A program made the position numbers and the translations under genes. This document shows, one piece after another, positions 7,609 through 15,354 of a stretch of 64,000 nucleotides of DNA. The number at the start of each line of letters is the position of its first letter. Positions within the stretch are counted from its first letter, which is position 1. Under the pieces are notes generated by a model that was not told where the DNA came from, did not search any database, and saw only the letters and a program-made list of their open reading frames with translations. Location: the NCBI RefSeq assembly GCF_036226765.1, contig NZ_CP109017.1:3051501-3115500 (forward strand), in the 5' to 3' direction. Origin of the DNA: Streptomyces sp. NBC_00670. Lineage in GTDB: Bacteria; Actinomycetota; Actinomycetes; Streptomycetales; Streptomycetaceae.

Positions 7609-8477
7609 GAGGACAGCTCCTGTCTTGCTTCGGTGATCAGTCGCAACGAGGCCGTGGCGTCAGCAGCCTGTGAGCGAAGGTAGTCGAACGTCAACTTGTA
7701 GGCGCCCACGTCCTCCGGGTCGTCCAGATAGAGCCCACGACGGCGCATCTCGATGTAGACGACAGCCATGGAGTTGAGCGGTTCCCGCTCGTCGTCCCTT
7801 CCGAGGACGACGAAGTGGCCCGCTCCGGCGGCGTGGGCTCCCGCCGTGAACGGAAGCACCTGCACATCGACATTGGGGCGCCCGGCAGCCTCGCGAAGGT
7901 GTGTCAACTGCCGGGCCATGACGCCGTTGTCCCCGACCGTCCTGCGCAACACCGCCTCGTCCAGGACCACCCATAGGTGCAGGGCCGGATCACGTCGGAG
8001 GATCTCCTGCCGCTTGATGCGAGCTTCCACCATTCGCTCGATCTCCGCGTTCGCGCTGCGGACTTCACGTGCCTGGTGGATGGCGAGGGCGTATTCCTCG
8101 GTCTGCAACAAACCTGGAATCACGGTGTTCGCGAACACGTGCTCGTAGGCCGCCGCGTTCTCGAAGGAGACGAGGGGATCCATCCAGTCCGGGACGGCAC
8201 TGTTGCCGATCCACCATCCGTCCGCCTGCGACTTGGCGATGGCCACGAGGGCTTCCTGCTCCTGCCTGCTCGCACCACAGGCGTCGGTCAAGGCCTTGAC
8301 CGTGGCCCATCGGATGCGTGCACGGTCCTGCCATGCCTCGTAGCGACTGACAGTGGTCGTGCTGACGCCGGCCCGTTCGGCGACCTGCGTCTGTGTCAGC
8401 CCGGAGCGCTCGCGCAACGCGACCAGTCCGCGAGCGATCTGCATGCGTCCGGCCGGCCCTGTCTGTGTGGCGGTCAC
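7605..8477 (-). CDS. XRE-family (WhiJ-like) regulator with DUF5753 domain
   Basis: The 290-residue protein has an N-terminal helix-turn-helix (LRERSGLTQTQVAERAGVST, then TTVSRYE) at about 19-60 and a C-terminal DUF5753 domain (ANTVIPGLLQTEEYA ... VDVQVLPFTAGAHAAGAGHF ... VVYIEM). This architecture is that of WhiJ and relatives, which modulate sporulation or antibiotic production and are found with DUF397 and HATPase genes. The GTG at 8477 is chosen because GGAGAGGAG lies just upstream. It is transcribed divergently from the small-protein/HATPase pair, with an inverted repeat at 8632-8660 between them. The recognition of a specific target is not possible from sequence. Confidence 0.88.
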   Translation of the reverse strand: MTATQTGPAGRMQIARGLVALRERSGLTQTQVAERAGVSTTTVSRYEAWQDRARIRWATVKALTDACGASRQEQEALVAIAKSQADGWWIGNSAVPDWMDPLVSFENAAAYEHVFANTVIPGLLQTEEYALAIHQAREVRSANAEIERMVEARIKRQEILRRDPALHLWVVLDEAVLRRTVGDNGVMARQLTHLREAAGRPNVDVQVLPFTAGAHAAGAGHFVVLGRDDEREPLNSMAVVYIEMRRRGLYLDDPEDVGAYKLTFDYLRSQAADATASLRLITEARQELSS

Positions 8478-8631
8478 GTCCCCGGCTCCTCTCCCCCGCG
8501 AGGTCGCTTCAGCTCCTCGCTTGTGCTCGTCCTGCCATTGCGCCGCGACTCTAGGCCGCGCCTGCACGCCTCGGACACGGATACGAAGCCTGTCACCCAC
8601 ACAAGTGAAAACCAGCAGCGGGGCATCCCTT

Positions 8632-8660
8632 CATGGGAATCCTATGAAAGTCTTCCCATG
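8632..8660. promoter_or_regulatory. Inverted repeat in the divergent region of the WhiJ-type locus
   Basis: CATGGGAA (8632-8639) and TTCCCATG (8653-8660) are perfect inverted 8-mers separated by 13 bp. The element lies 26 bp before the small-protein start and is AT-richer than its surroundings. It is a candidate operator of the adjacent XRE regulator; this is inference from position. The remaining 8478-8686 shows no other structure. Confidence 0.45.
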
Positions 8661-8686
8661 CAGTCGAAACCAGAGGAGTGAAGCGC

Positions 8687-8965
8687 ATGAGCCGCCTCAT
8701 GAGGAAGTTGATCCGCCGGCCGGTCAGGGGGAGCAACGCCCCCTCCGGACGCCACCGTGCGGGACGACGCCCGACCACACACGACACATTGCGTGCGCGG
8801 CAGCCGGAGTCCGTACCGTCGTACTCCACCCCCGCCCCGACCGTCCGCCACTGGTACGAGCCGCTCGACGGGGCCGCCAACCGGCTTGTGCGGCCTTACC
8901 TCACGGCGCATGAGCGTGGCGGCACGAGCCGCAGGTTCCCGGTCCGTGCGGGAGCCGTGGCGTGA
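8687..8965 (+). CDS. Small basic protein of unknown function in WhiJ-type locus
   Basis: The 92-residue protein (MSRLMRKLIRRPVRGS...) is Arg-rich at the N-terminus and has the short stretch LVRPYLTAHERG near the C-terminus, a phrase I have seen in small proteins encoded next to HATPase genes in Streptomyces. ATG 8687 follows GAGGAG with an 8-base gap; an in-frame GTG at 8678 is an alternative. The stop overlaps the GTG of the HATPase gene (GTGA), which supports it being real and coupled. No domain is recognised and I assign no function. Confidence 0.7.
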   Translation: MSRLMRKLIRRPVRGSNAPSGRHRAGRRPTTHDTLRARQPESVPSYSTPAPTVRHWYEPLDGAANRLVRPYLTAHERGGTSRRFPVRAGAVA

Positions 8966-9690
8966 CCGGCGGGGTGCGGCTGTTGCCCTGGGTCGGTGCG
9001 CACGGGCAGCCCTGTCTGCTGCTGACCGACGGGGACGGGACCGTGTCCCGGTTCGCCGACCGGGTCGAGGACGTGCAGCTCCGCCTCGGCGAGCTGCTGC
9101 TCGGACGGACGCGGGAGTCACTCACCGTCGAGGGCGCACGCAACGCCCCCGCGCTCGTCGGCCAGTTGGCCGACGCTCTCGCGGACGCGCTGCTCATCGC
9201 GAGGTCGCGCGGGGCCCGCGCGGACGGAGGGCCGGTGCCCACGACGGGCTGTGGGCTCGCCGCACCACCACTCGCCTGTGTCCGGTTCTCCCTTCCCGGC
9301 GGCGACCTCGCCGCCGCGCCCGTCGCACGGCACCGCGTGCGCGAGGCGGCCAGGAGTTGGGGGCTGCCGGGCGCTGCGGCAGACGACCTGGAGACGATCA
9401 CTGGGGAGCTCGTCGCCAACGCCCTGGAGCACAGCGGCAGCCACCGCATCAACGTGGCCTGCGCGCTCACCCCCGGCAGGGTCACCGTCGGCGTCACCGA
9501 CGAGGGCCGGGGCGGCATGCCCGTCACGGCGGACCCGCAGCCGGATCCCGAGCGGGAGCACGGCCGCGGCCTGCTCCTCACCGCCGCCCTGTCCGCCCGC
9601 TGGGGCACCCACCGGGCAGCCGACGGCGCCCTGACAGTGTGGGCGGAACTCACCACCGAGCCGGCGGGGACGACGGGGCGGGCCACGTGA
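8962..9690 (+). CDS. HATPase_c_2 (RsbW/anti-sigma-type) ATP-binding protein
   Basis: The last ~120 of 242 residues form a GHKL ATPase fold: the N box ELVANALEHSGS, the G1 box DEGRGG and the G2-like HGRGLLL. This is the serine-kinase-like ATP-binding domain of anti-sigma regulatory factors. About 110 N-terminal residues (TGGVRLLPWVGAHGQPCLLL...) form an extra domain of unknown role with no obvious motif. Start is the GTG at 8962 overlapping the previous stop. With the divergent XRE and DUF397 genes it makes a WhiJ/AbaA-like developmental set. It may phosphorylate or sequester a partner, but none is encoded nearby. Confidence 0.85.
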   Translation: MTGGVRLLPWVGAHGQPCLLLTDGDGTVSRFADRVEDVQLRLGELLLGRTRESLTVEGARNAPALVGQLADALADALLIARSRGARADGGPVPTTGCGLAAPPLACVRFSLPGGDLAAAPVARHRVREAARSWGLPGAAADDLETITGELVANALEHSGSHRINVACALTPGRVTVGVTDEGRGGMPVTADPQPDPEREHGRGLLLTAALSARWGTHRAADGALTVWAELTTEPAGTTGRAT

Positions 9691-9767
9691 CCCGCCCTGT
9701 ACGGACACCGCCACGCCACCGCTCCCGGGACCGTACGAGGACCGCACCACCCGCACCGGAGGTTCCC

Positions 9768-10160
9768 GTGAGTGCTCAGCCGGACGGCCCCTACGGACCG
9801 CTGATTCCCATGCCGGAGCTGACGCCCGACGCGCTGCGGGCGGCGGTCGCCCGTATCGCCCCCAGCCGGGTGCCCGCGCTCACCCAGCACCTCTTCGAAG
9901 CCACGACAAACGCACAGCAGACGCAGAGCCTGGCACCGCTGCGGGCGTTCGTGCACTCGTGAGCCGTCTTCGTCGCCGTCGAACGGCACCCGCACCGAGC
10001 CGCCCGGCTGCGCGAGCTGGAACGGATCGTGGACAGCGGCACGGAGGACCCCTCCGACGCCATCGCGGAGATCCTCCGGATCCGGCGGGCGGCGGAGACA
10101 GAGGCGGGTCCGGCTTCCTCGCCGTGCCTCGCCACGAGTGCGTCTACGTGTGCAACGTGA
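9768..10160 (+). pseudogene. DUF6247 family protein interrupted by an in-frame TGA
   Basis: A GTG at 9768 with GGAGG upstream starts a frame that encodes 64 residues (VSAQPDGPYGPLIPMPELTP ... LAPLRAFVHS) and stops at TGA 9960-9962. The same frame then continues for 65 codons without a stop and keeps family character: AVFVAVERHPHRAARLRELE, then DAIAEILRIRRAAE, ending at 10160. In related proteins I remember a Trp at the interrupted position, so a single G-to-A change (TGG to TGA) explains the break. It is either a recent pseudogene or a 64-residue truncated product. It lies directly downstream of the HATPase gene. Confidence 0.7.
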
Positions 10161-10695
10161 CCTGGTACGGCTGACTGGCCCGGCCCGTGGCGCTCCGCCT
10201 CGTCAAACGCACCCCCGGCGGCATGTACGGCGGCTCGGCCGGGGGCGATCCGGCTGAGCCGCTCCCAGGACCGGTACAGCTCCTCCCGGGCCGCCCGGCC
10301 TCAGGCGCCGCCACCGGCACGGAATTCCCCACGGCCAGAGGCCTCACTCGTCTGTGAGCCCAACTCACTTGTCCCATAAGCAGGTTGGAGTTGCTCACTG
10401 ATTACGCCCGAACGATGGGTTTAACGAAGAGGTCCCCGCTGCGGTAGGGCCACATGACAGCGCCATATGCAAGCCTCGCAACGAGGCCCTTCCCGCGATC
10501 CCGGTGGATCCGCGAGTGGCGTCGGAAATGGTCGAGCACAAAACGGAGAGCGGTCCCGGCCGACGGCAATGGCGGGCCCTCGGAAACCATTAACCATTCG
10601 ATCACCAACCGATCTGACGGCTGGTGGAATCTGTCACCGGGCTGTTCTGCCCGTAACCGGGGTGAGGTCAGGCCCGCACGCGAAAAGGGGTATCA
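10161..10695. other. 535-bp non-coding stretch upstream of the GMC operon
   Basis: Nothing here reads as a convincing gene. Its left half contains the duplicated SDR 3' end (10226-10292). The right half (about 10330-10690) is lower in GC than its neighbours, with an AT-rich tract around 10588-10612 (CCATTAACCATTCGATCACC) that probably contains the promoter of the GMC operon. The start codon at 10696 is preceded by AAAAGGGG. A 68-codon antisense frame at 10402-10608 has no recognisable features. Confidence 0.5.
10226..10292 (-). pseudogene. Second fragment of the SDR 3' end
   Basis: This stretch matches 6251-6315 almost base for base; on the minus strand it encodes AREELYRSWERLSRIAPG, against AREELYRARERLSRIAPG in the larger remnant. 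The stop TGA has become CGA. It shows that the 6.2-10.3 kb segment is bordered by two copies of the same gene end, so the block between them was probably inserted or rearranged by recombination. Confidence 0.75.
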
Positions 10696-12624
10696 ATGAC
10701 GTCCTACGACGATACGGACCCGGTGATCTTCCCAGCCGGTGCCGCGACCGGGACCAGCGCCGCAGAGGCCGCGACGGACACGTGGGACGCCGTCGTCGTC
10801 GGTGGTGGCATGGCGGGTTCCATCGTCGCCGAGCAGTTGGGCCGGGCGGGCTACAAGGTGGTGGTTCTCGAAGCCGGCCCCGGCAAGGACCTGGACCTCG
10901 CCGAGTACGAGTCGTACCTGTCACGGTTCTACGGCGCGGTCGTCAAGGACAACCAGTCTCCGTACCCGTTCAATCCGAACGCCCGGATGCCCAGGAGCAC
11001 CGACACCATGCCGGTGCGTCCGGACACGCCCCGGGACGCCTTCTATCTCGTACAGAAGGACAAGTACTGCACGGACACCACCTTCACCCGGGTTCTCGGC
11101 GGCACCTCCATGCACTGGGAGGGAAAAGCGCTGCGCATGCTTCCCGAGGACTTCGACCTGCGAACCAAGTACGGCCAGGGTCTCAACTGGCCGCTCAGTT
11201 ATGACGACCTGGAACCCTACTACCGGCAGGCCGAAGCCGAACTGGGCGTGGCCGCCGACGTCGAGGACCAGAAATACCTGGGAATGCATTTTCCGAAGGG
11301 ATACGTGTTCCCGATGCACCGCATGCCGCCGTCCTATCTCGACCAGACGGTCGCCCGGGGCGTGGACGGCATGCGCGTCAACCTGGCGGACAACGATTAC
11401 ACACTCCGGGTCCGCAGCTTTCCGCAGGCCCGTAATGGCGTGCCGAACGCCGCGTACGACGGCGGCAAGGGCTTCGTCCCGGTCGGCGCGGTGAGCACGA
11501 GTCAGGCGGAAGAGGGCGAGCGCTGTCAGGGCAACACCAACTGCGTTCCGATCTGCCCCGTGCAGGCCAAATACCACGCGGGAAAGACGCTGGCCAAGGC
11601 GCTCGGCAAGGGCAACGTCAAGATCGTGACGCAGGCGGTCGCCTCCAAGGTCGAGATCGACGAGCACGACCAGCGGGTCACCGGGATCACCGTCAAGAAA
11701 TACGCGGCGCTCGACTCCGAGCAGTACGAGACGTACACGGTGAAGGGCACCGTCTACATTCTCTGCGCGCACGCCATCGAGAACGCCCGGCTCATGCTGG
11801 CCTCCGGCATGCAGCGGATGAGCCGCAGCCAGTTGATCGGCCACAACCTGATGGACCACGCGTACCTGCTGTCCTGGGGCCTGCTGCCCAAGCCGGCCGG
11901 CACGATGCGCGGCACCTCGTGCACGAGCGGGATCACCGATCTGCGCGGCGGGCGGTTCCGCCGGACCCAGGCCGGATTCGGCGTGGACATCCACAACGAC
12001 GGCTGGGGGTGGGCGACCGGCTCGCCCTACACGGACCTGGTCGAACTCGTGGACAAGCGGAACCTGCGCGGGCCGGAGTTGCGCAGGACACTCGGGAACC
12101 AGATCTCCCGTCAGCTGCTGCTGGCCTTCATGATCGACCTGCTGCCCGAGAGGAGCAACAGGGTCACCGTGGACGAGCGGTACAAGGACGCCCTCGGCAA
12201 TCCGAAGCCGGTCGTGTCGCTCAAGATCCCGCCCTACACCATGCGGGGCGCCGCGTTCGCCCGCAAGCTCGCGACCGACATCTTCGAGAAGCTCGGCGCC
12301 GAGGACCGGACCAGGTACGACAAGGACCGCTACAGCGCCGTCGAGCACGAAGGCCACTGGTACAACATCGTGGGCGGCAACCACCTGGCCGGCACCCACA
12401 TCATGGGGACCGACCCGGCGAACTCCGTGGTCGACCACACCCAGCACTCGTGGGACCACGAGAACCTCTACCTGGTCGGGCCCGGCAGCATGCCCTCGAT
12501 CGGGACGTCCAACATCAGCCTGACCATGGCAGCGCTCGCCTTCCGCAGTGCGGCCCACATCGTCAGGCACCTGCGTGCCGCCAAGGCGCCGGCCGTCGTC
12601 CGCGGTCCGCAGGCGAACGGCTGA
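10696..12624 (+). CDS. GMC-family FAD-dependent sugar/cyclitol oxidoreductase, catalytic subunit
   Basis: The 642-residue protein has the FAD dinucleotide loop GGGMAG at 36-41, the flavin-contact stretch FTRVLGGTSMHWEGKALR, a Cys-rich CQGNTNCVPICP at 277-288, and the C-terminal active-site pair H563 (in GNHLAGTHIMG) and N606 (in GTSNISLT), spaced 43 residues apart as in glucose oxidase. It belongs with pyranose oxidase, gluconate/sorbitol dehydrogenase and C-glycoside 3-oxidase-like enzymes that oxidise a ring or open-chain hydroxyl to a ketone. It has no signal peptide, so it should be cytoplasmic. It is the first gene of a five-gene rightward operon with a cognate small subunit at 13872. 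The acceptor may be O2 or a quinone/cytochrome. Substrate is unknown. Confidence 0.88.
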   Translation: MTSYDDTDPVIFPAGAATGTSAAEAATDTWDAVVVGGGMAGSIVAEQLGRAGYKVVVLEAGPGKDLDLAEYESYLSRFYGAVVKDNQSPYPFNPNARMPRSTDTMPVRPDTPRDAFYLVQKDKYCTDTTFTRVLGGTSMHWEGKALRMLPEDFDLRTKYGQGLNWPLSYDDLEPYYRQAEAELGVAADVEDQKYLGMHFPKGYVFPMHRMPPSYLDQTVARGVDGMRVNLADNDYTLRVRSFPQARNGVPNAAYDGGKGFVPVGAVSTSQAEEGERCQGNTNCVPICPVQAKYHAGKTLAKALGKGNVKIVTQAVASKVEIDEHDQRVTGITVKKYAALDSEQYETYTVKGTVYILCAHAIENARLMLASGMQRMSRSQLIGHNLMDHAYLLSWGLLPKPAGTMRGTSCTSGITDLRGGRFRRTQAGFGVDIHNDGWGWATGSPYTDLVELVDKRNLRGPELRRTLGNQISRQLLLAFMIDLLPERSNRVTVDERYKDALGNPKPVVSLKIPPYTMRGAAFARKLATDIFEKLGAEDRTRYDKDRYSAVEHEGHWYNIVGGNHLAGTHIMGTDPANSVVDHTQHSWDHENLYLVGPGSMPSIGTSNISLTMAALAFRSAAHIVRHLRAAKAPAVVRGPQANG

Positions 12625-12654
12625 CAGTCCGGCGGGACGCACGCGCCGGGCGCC

Positions 12655-12692
<38 letters not shown>

Positions 12693-12706
12693 ACGATTGG
12701 GGGAAC

Positions 12707-13849
12707 ATGTCCGTTTCAGGATCAGAGACTGTCCAGGACACCAGGATCCGCACCATCGAGGAGCTGCACGAATACCTCTACAAGGGGCTCCAGTTGGAGC
12801 ACGCGACGCTCCCGCCCTATCTGACCGCGCTCTACTCGCTGCATCCGGGGAAGAACTCGGATGCCCGGCACGTCATCAGGGTCGTGGCCGTCGAGGAGAT
12901 GCTGCACCTCACCCTGGTCGCGAACGTCATGAACGCCGTGGGCGGAACGCCGGACCTCACCCGGCCGGACTTCGTGCCGAACTATCCGACGCACCTGCCG
13001 TGCGGTCCGGACTACTTCAAGGTGCACCTCCGGCCGTTCTCGCACGAAGCTCTCGACACGTTCCTGAAGATCGAGAAGCCCGCGCAGGCAGACACCGAGG
13101 AGGACAGGTTCGTACCGATGGACTGGGCGGCCCTCGGGCTGACGTCCGACGGCTCGGCGCCGCCACCGGGGAGACTGGCGGAGCTCGCGGAGTCCGGGAC
13201 GGTCCTCGGCCTCGTCCCCGGAGAGCCCACCGAGCGTTTCCTGAGCATCGGTGAGTTCTACGAGGAGATCATCCGGGGCATCAACCACCTGGAGGACCAG
13301 GCCCGTAAGGACGGGGGGACGATCTTCACCGGTGATCCCGCCCGTCAGGTGACGCCCGAGTACTTCTACTCCGGTGGCGGCGATGTGATCAAGGTGACCG
13401 GCCGCGACACCGCGGTCGCGGCGCTCACCCTCGTCGCGGAGCAGGGCGAAGGACTGTACGGCGGCATCTTCGACAGTCAGGACGAACTCGCCCACTACTA
13501 CCGGTTCCAGCAGTTGGACAAGGGAAAGTACTACCAGAAGGGCGACGAACCGGGTGCGCCTTCCGGCCCGGACCTGCATGTCGACTGGGCGGCCGCCTTT
13601 CCGGTGAAGCCGGACATCAAGCTGGCGCACCTCGCGGGGGACCCGGAAATCCTGGCGGCGGCCAGGGAATTCAACCGGTTCTACGCCACCTTCCTGGCCG
13701 GCGTCAATCTGGCCTACAACGGCCGGCCCGAGCTTCTGCTCAAGGCGGTGTGGGAGATGTTCCGCATGCGCGACAGCATGAACCGGCTCATCCGCAACCC
13801 GCTCACCGGGCATCCGGGGGAGAACGCCGGCCCGACATTCGAGCTCTGA
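12707..13849 (+). CDS. Ferritin-like (VioB/RebD-type) domain protein
   Basis: The 380-residue protein carries a ferritin-like di-iron domain at about 15-230: ELHEYLYKG, LQLEHATLPPYLTALYSL with E31 and H32, and VEEMLHLTLVANVMNAVGG with an ExxH pair E64/H67, followed by a second ExxH-like helix pair in YEEIIRGINHLED. This is the domain found in the iminophenyl-pyruvate dimer synthases of violacein and rebeccamycin pathways and in many uncharacterised actinobacterial proteins. Here it is locked between the two subunits of a flavoprotein oxidoreductase, which points to a redox or peroxide-handling role in that pathway. ATG 12707 follows GGGGGAAC. No transmembrane segment or signal is seen. The C-terminal third (about 260-380) has no motif I can name. 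Function unknown. Confidence 0.82.
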   Translation: MSVSGSETVQDTRIRTIEELHEYLYKGLQLEHATLPPYLTALYSLHPGKNSDARHVIRVVAVEEMLHLTLVANVMNAVGGTPDLTRPDFVPNYPTHLPCGPDYFKVHLRPFSHEALDTFLKIEKPAQADTEEDRFVPMDWAALGLTSDGSAPPPGRLAELAESGTVLGLVPGEPTERFLSIGEFYEEIIRGINHLEDQARKDGGTIFTGDPARQVTPEYFYSGGGDVIKVTGRDTAVAALTLVAEQGEGLYGGIFDSQDELAHYYRFQQLDKGKYYQKGDEPGAPSGPDLHVDWAAAFPVKPDIKLAHLAGDPEILAAAREFNRFYATFLAGVNLAYNGRPELLLKAVWEMFRMRDSMNRLIRNPLTGHPGENAGPTFEL

Positions 13850-13871
13850 GACCGTCGAAGGAGGCGGGACC

Positions 13872-14435
13872 ATGACGCAAGGAACGAACACGGAAAATGG
13901 GCTGCGCGATTTCGTGAAGTTCTCCGCCACTGTGACCGGGTTCAGCGAGTTCGACCTGTGGGGAACGGGTCAGGCGGAGGCCTACTACAGGACGGCCGTG
14001 GACCAGGAAGGGCCGGACGCGGTCCAGAGGGCGATGGCTTCCGACCCCTCCGCGATCCCCACCGATCCGTTGGTGAAGAGCATCATCAAGCTCTGGTACG
14101 TCGGCGTCTGGTACGACCCGGAACTGGCGGGACGCATGGACGTGGCGGCCTGGACGGCGCCCGGGCGGAGCGGAGCGAAGCCCGCCGTCCCGGACGACAG
14201 CCAACCCGAGGTGAGCCGGGCCCTGCCGACCACGTCCGGACAGGACCGGGCCGGGGAAGAGCCCGCGCACGGCGCGGACGGGGACGAACCCCTGTTCGTC
14301 GTCTCTCCCGACGCCTACACCGAGGGGCTGTTGTGGCGGGCGATCGGCGCCCACCCCTCCGGCGCGAAGGCGCCGGGCTACGGATCGTGGGCCACTCCGC
14401 CCACCTTCGAGGACCGCCAAGAGGAGGAAGTGTGA
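13872..14435 (+). CDS. Small (FAD-SLDH/gluconate-dehydrogenase subunit 3-like) subunit
   Basis: The 187-residue protein has the layout of the small subunits of membrane FAD sugar dehydrogenases: FVKFSATVTGFSEFDLWGT near the N-terminus, SIIKLWYVGVWYDP in the middle, and YTEGLLWRAIGAHPSGAKAP followed by GYGSWATPP at the C-terminus. Between lies a low-complexity acidic linker (about 100-140). Unlike periplasmic homologues it has no Tat or Sec signal. It probably stabilises the GMC subunit or helps load FAD. GAAGGAGG precedes ATG 13872, and its stop overlaps the next ATG by one base (TGATG). The family match is by pattern and moderately sure. Confidence 0.7.
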   Translation: MTQGTNTENGLRDFVKFSATVTGFSEFDLWGTGQAEAYYRTAVDQEGPDAVQRAMASDPSAIPTDPLVKSIIKLWYVGVWYDPELAGRMDVAAWTAPGRSGAKPAVPDDSQPEVSRALPTTSGQDRAGEEPAHGADGDEPLFVVSPDAYTEGLLWRAIGAHPSGAKAPGYGSWATPPTFEDRQEEEV

Positions 14436-15352
14436 TGCCCGGCACCGTCCCGAACCTGGGTCCCGACAGGGTTTCACTCGGCGTGACGCCGACCCTGTGG
14501 TGGAACGACGACTTCCCACTCATCGACATCGGGATCCCGTTCGAGCAATGCGTGAGCGAGATGGCGCTCGCGGGATTCCAGGGTTGCAGCATCGGCCACA
14601 AGTACCCGCCCGACCCCGCGGTGCTCAAGAAGGCACTCGACCTGCGCGGCCTGAAGGTGTCCGAGCCCTGGGTGAGCACCTACTTCACCATCGGCGAGGA
14701 TGTCCGAACCGTCGAGAACTTCACGAGGCAGCTGGAGTTCCTCGAGAAAGTGGGCGGCAAGGACATCGTCGTCGCGGAGTTCGGTCGGTCGTCGCACCTC
14801 CAGCCCATCCCGCTCTTCGAGCACCGCCCCGAGTTCACCCACGAGGAGTGGAATGTCCTCACCGGCGGGCTCAACACGATCGGCGCACTGGCCGCGGACA
14901 AGGGGATGCGGCTCTGCTACCACCCTCACATGGGCACGGGTGTGCAGACGGCCGCGGACATCGACAGGCTGATGGCGGGCACCGACCCGGAGCACATGCA
15001 TCTGCTGCTCGACACCGGGCATCTCTGGTTCGCGGGCGACGATCCTCTCGCGACCGCGGAACGGCACAAGCGGCGGATCAAGCACGTGCACCTCAAGAAC
15101 GTCCGCGCATCCGTCGCCGAAGAGGTGAGGAATCGCCGTCTGTCCTTCCAGGACGCGATCCTGAAGGGCGTCTTCACCGTGCCCGGAGACCCGGCAGGCA
15201 CGATCGACTTTGAGCCCGTCCTCGCGACGCTGGGGGAGGCCGGCTACGAGGGATGGCTGGTCGTCGAGGCCGAGCAGAACCCGGCCGCGGCGACCCCGCT
15301 GAAGTACGCCAAGACGGCCCACGCCTACCTCACCGAAGTCCTGGGCTGGTGA
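14435..15352 (+). CDS. IolE-like inosose dehydratase / xylose-isomerase-like TIM barrel
   Basis: The 305-residue protein starts MPGTVPNLGPDRVSLGVTPT and contains WWNDDFPLIDIGIPFEQCVS and GFQGCSIGHKYP, the phrases that mark 2-keto-myo-inositol dehydratase IolE. Later come IVVAEFGRS, YHPHMGTGVQ, LLDTGHLWFAG and VVEAEQNP, the usual metal-binding Glu/His/Asp/Glu positions of the AP2EC barrel. IolE removes water from 2-keto-inositol; a related activity on another keto-sugar or cyclitol made by the GMC enzyme is the simplest reading. Its ATG is joined to the stop of the small subunit (TGATG). It is cytoplasmic. No other inositol catabolic genes (iolB, C, D, G) are nearby, so it is not a standard iol cluster. 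Confidence 0.8.
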   Translation: MPGTVPNLGPDRVSLGVTPTLWWNDDFPLIDIGIPFEQCVSEMALAGFQGCSIGHKYPPDPAVLKKALDLRGLKVSEPWVSTYFTIGEDVRTVENFTRQLEFLEKVGGKDIVVAEFGRSSHLQPIPLFEHRPEFTHEEWNVLTGGLNTIGALAADKGMRLCYHPHMGTGVQTAADIDRLMAGTDPEHMHLLLDTGHLWFAGDDPLATAERHKRRIKHVHLKNVRASVAEEVRNRRLSFQDAILKGVFTVPGDPAGTIDFEPVLATLGEAGYEGWLVVEAEQNPAAATPLKYAKTAHAYLTEVLGW

Positions 15353-15354
15353 CG

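Noticed and set aside
10402..10608. A 68-codon antisense frame upstream of the GMC operon
   Set aside because: It has no convincing start signal or conserved motif and lies in lower-GC, probably regulatory, DNA.
14435..15352. A standard myo-inositol (iol) catabolic cluster
   Set aside because: The IolE-like motifs are clear, but no iolB, iolC, iolD or iolG homologue lies in the window, and the neighbour oxidoreductase is GMC-type, not Gfo/Idh-type.
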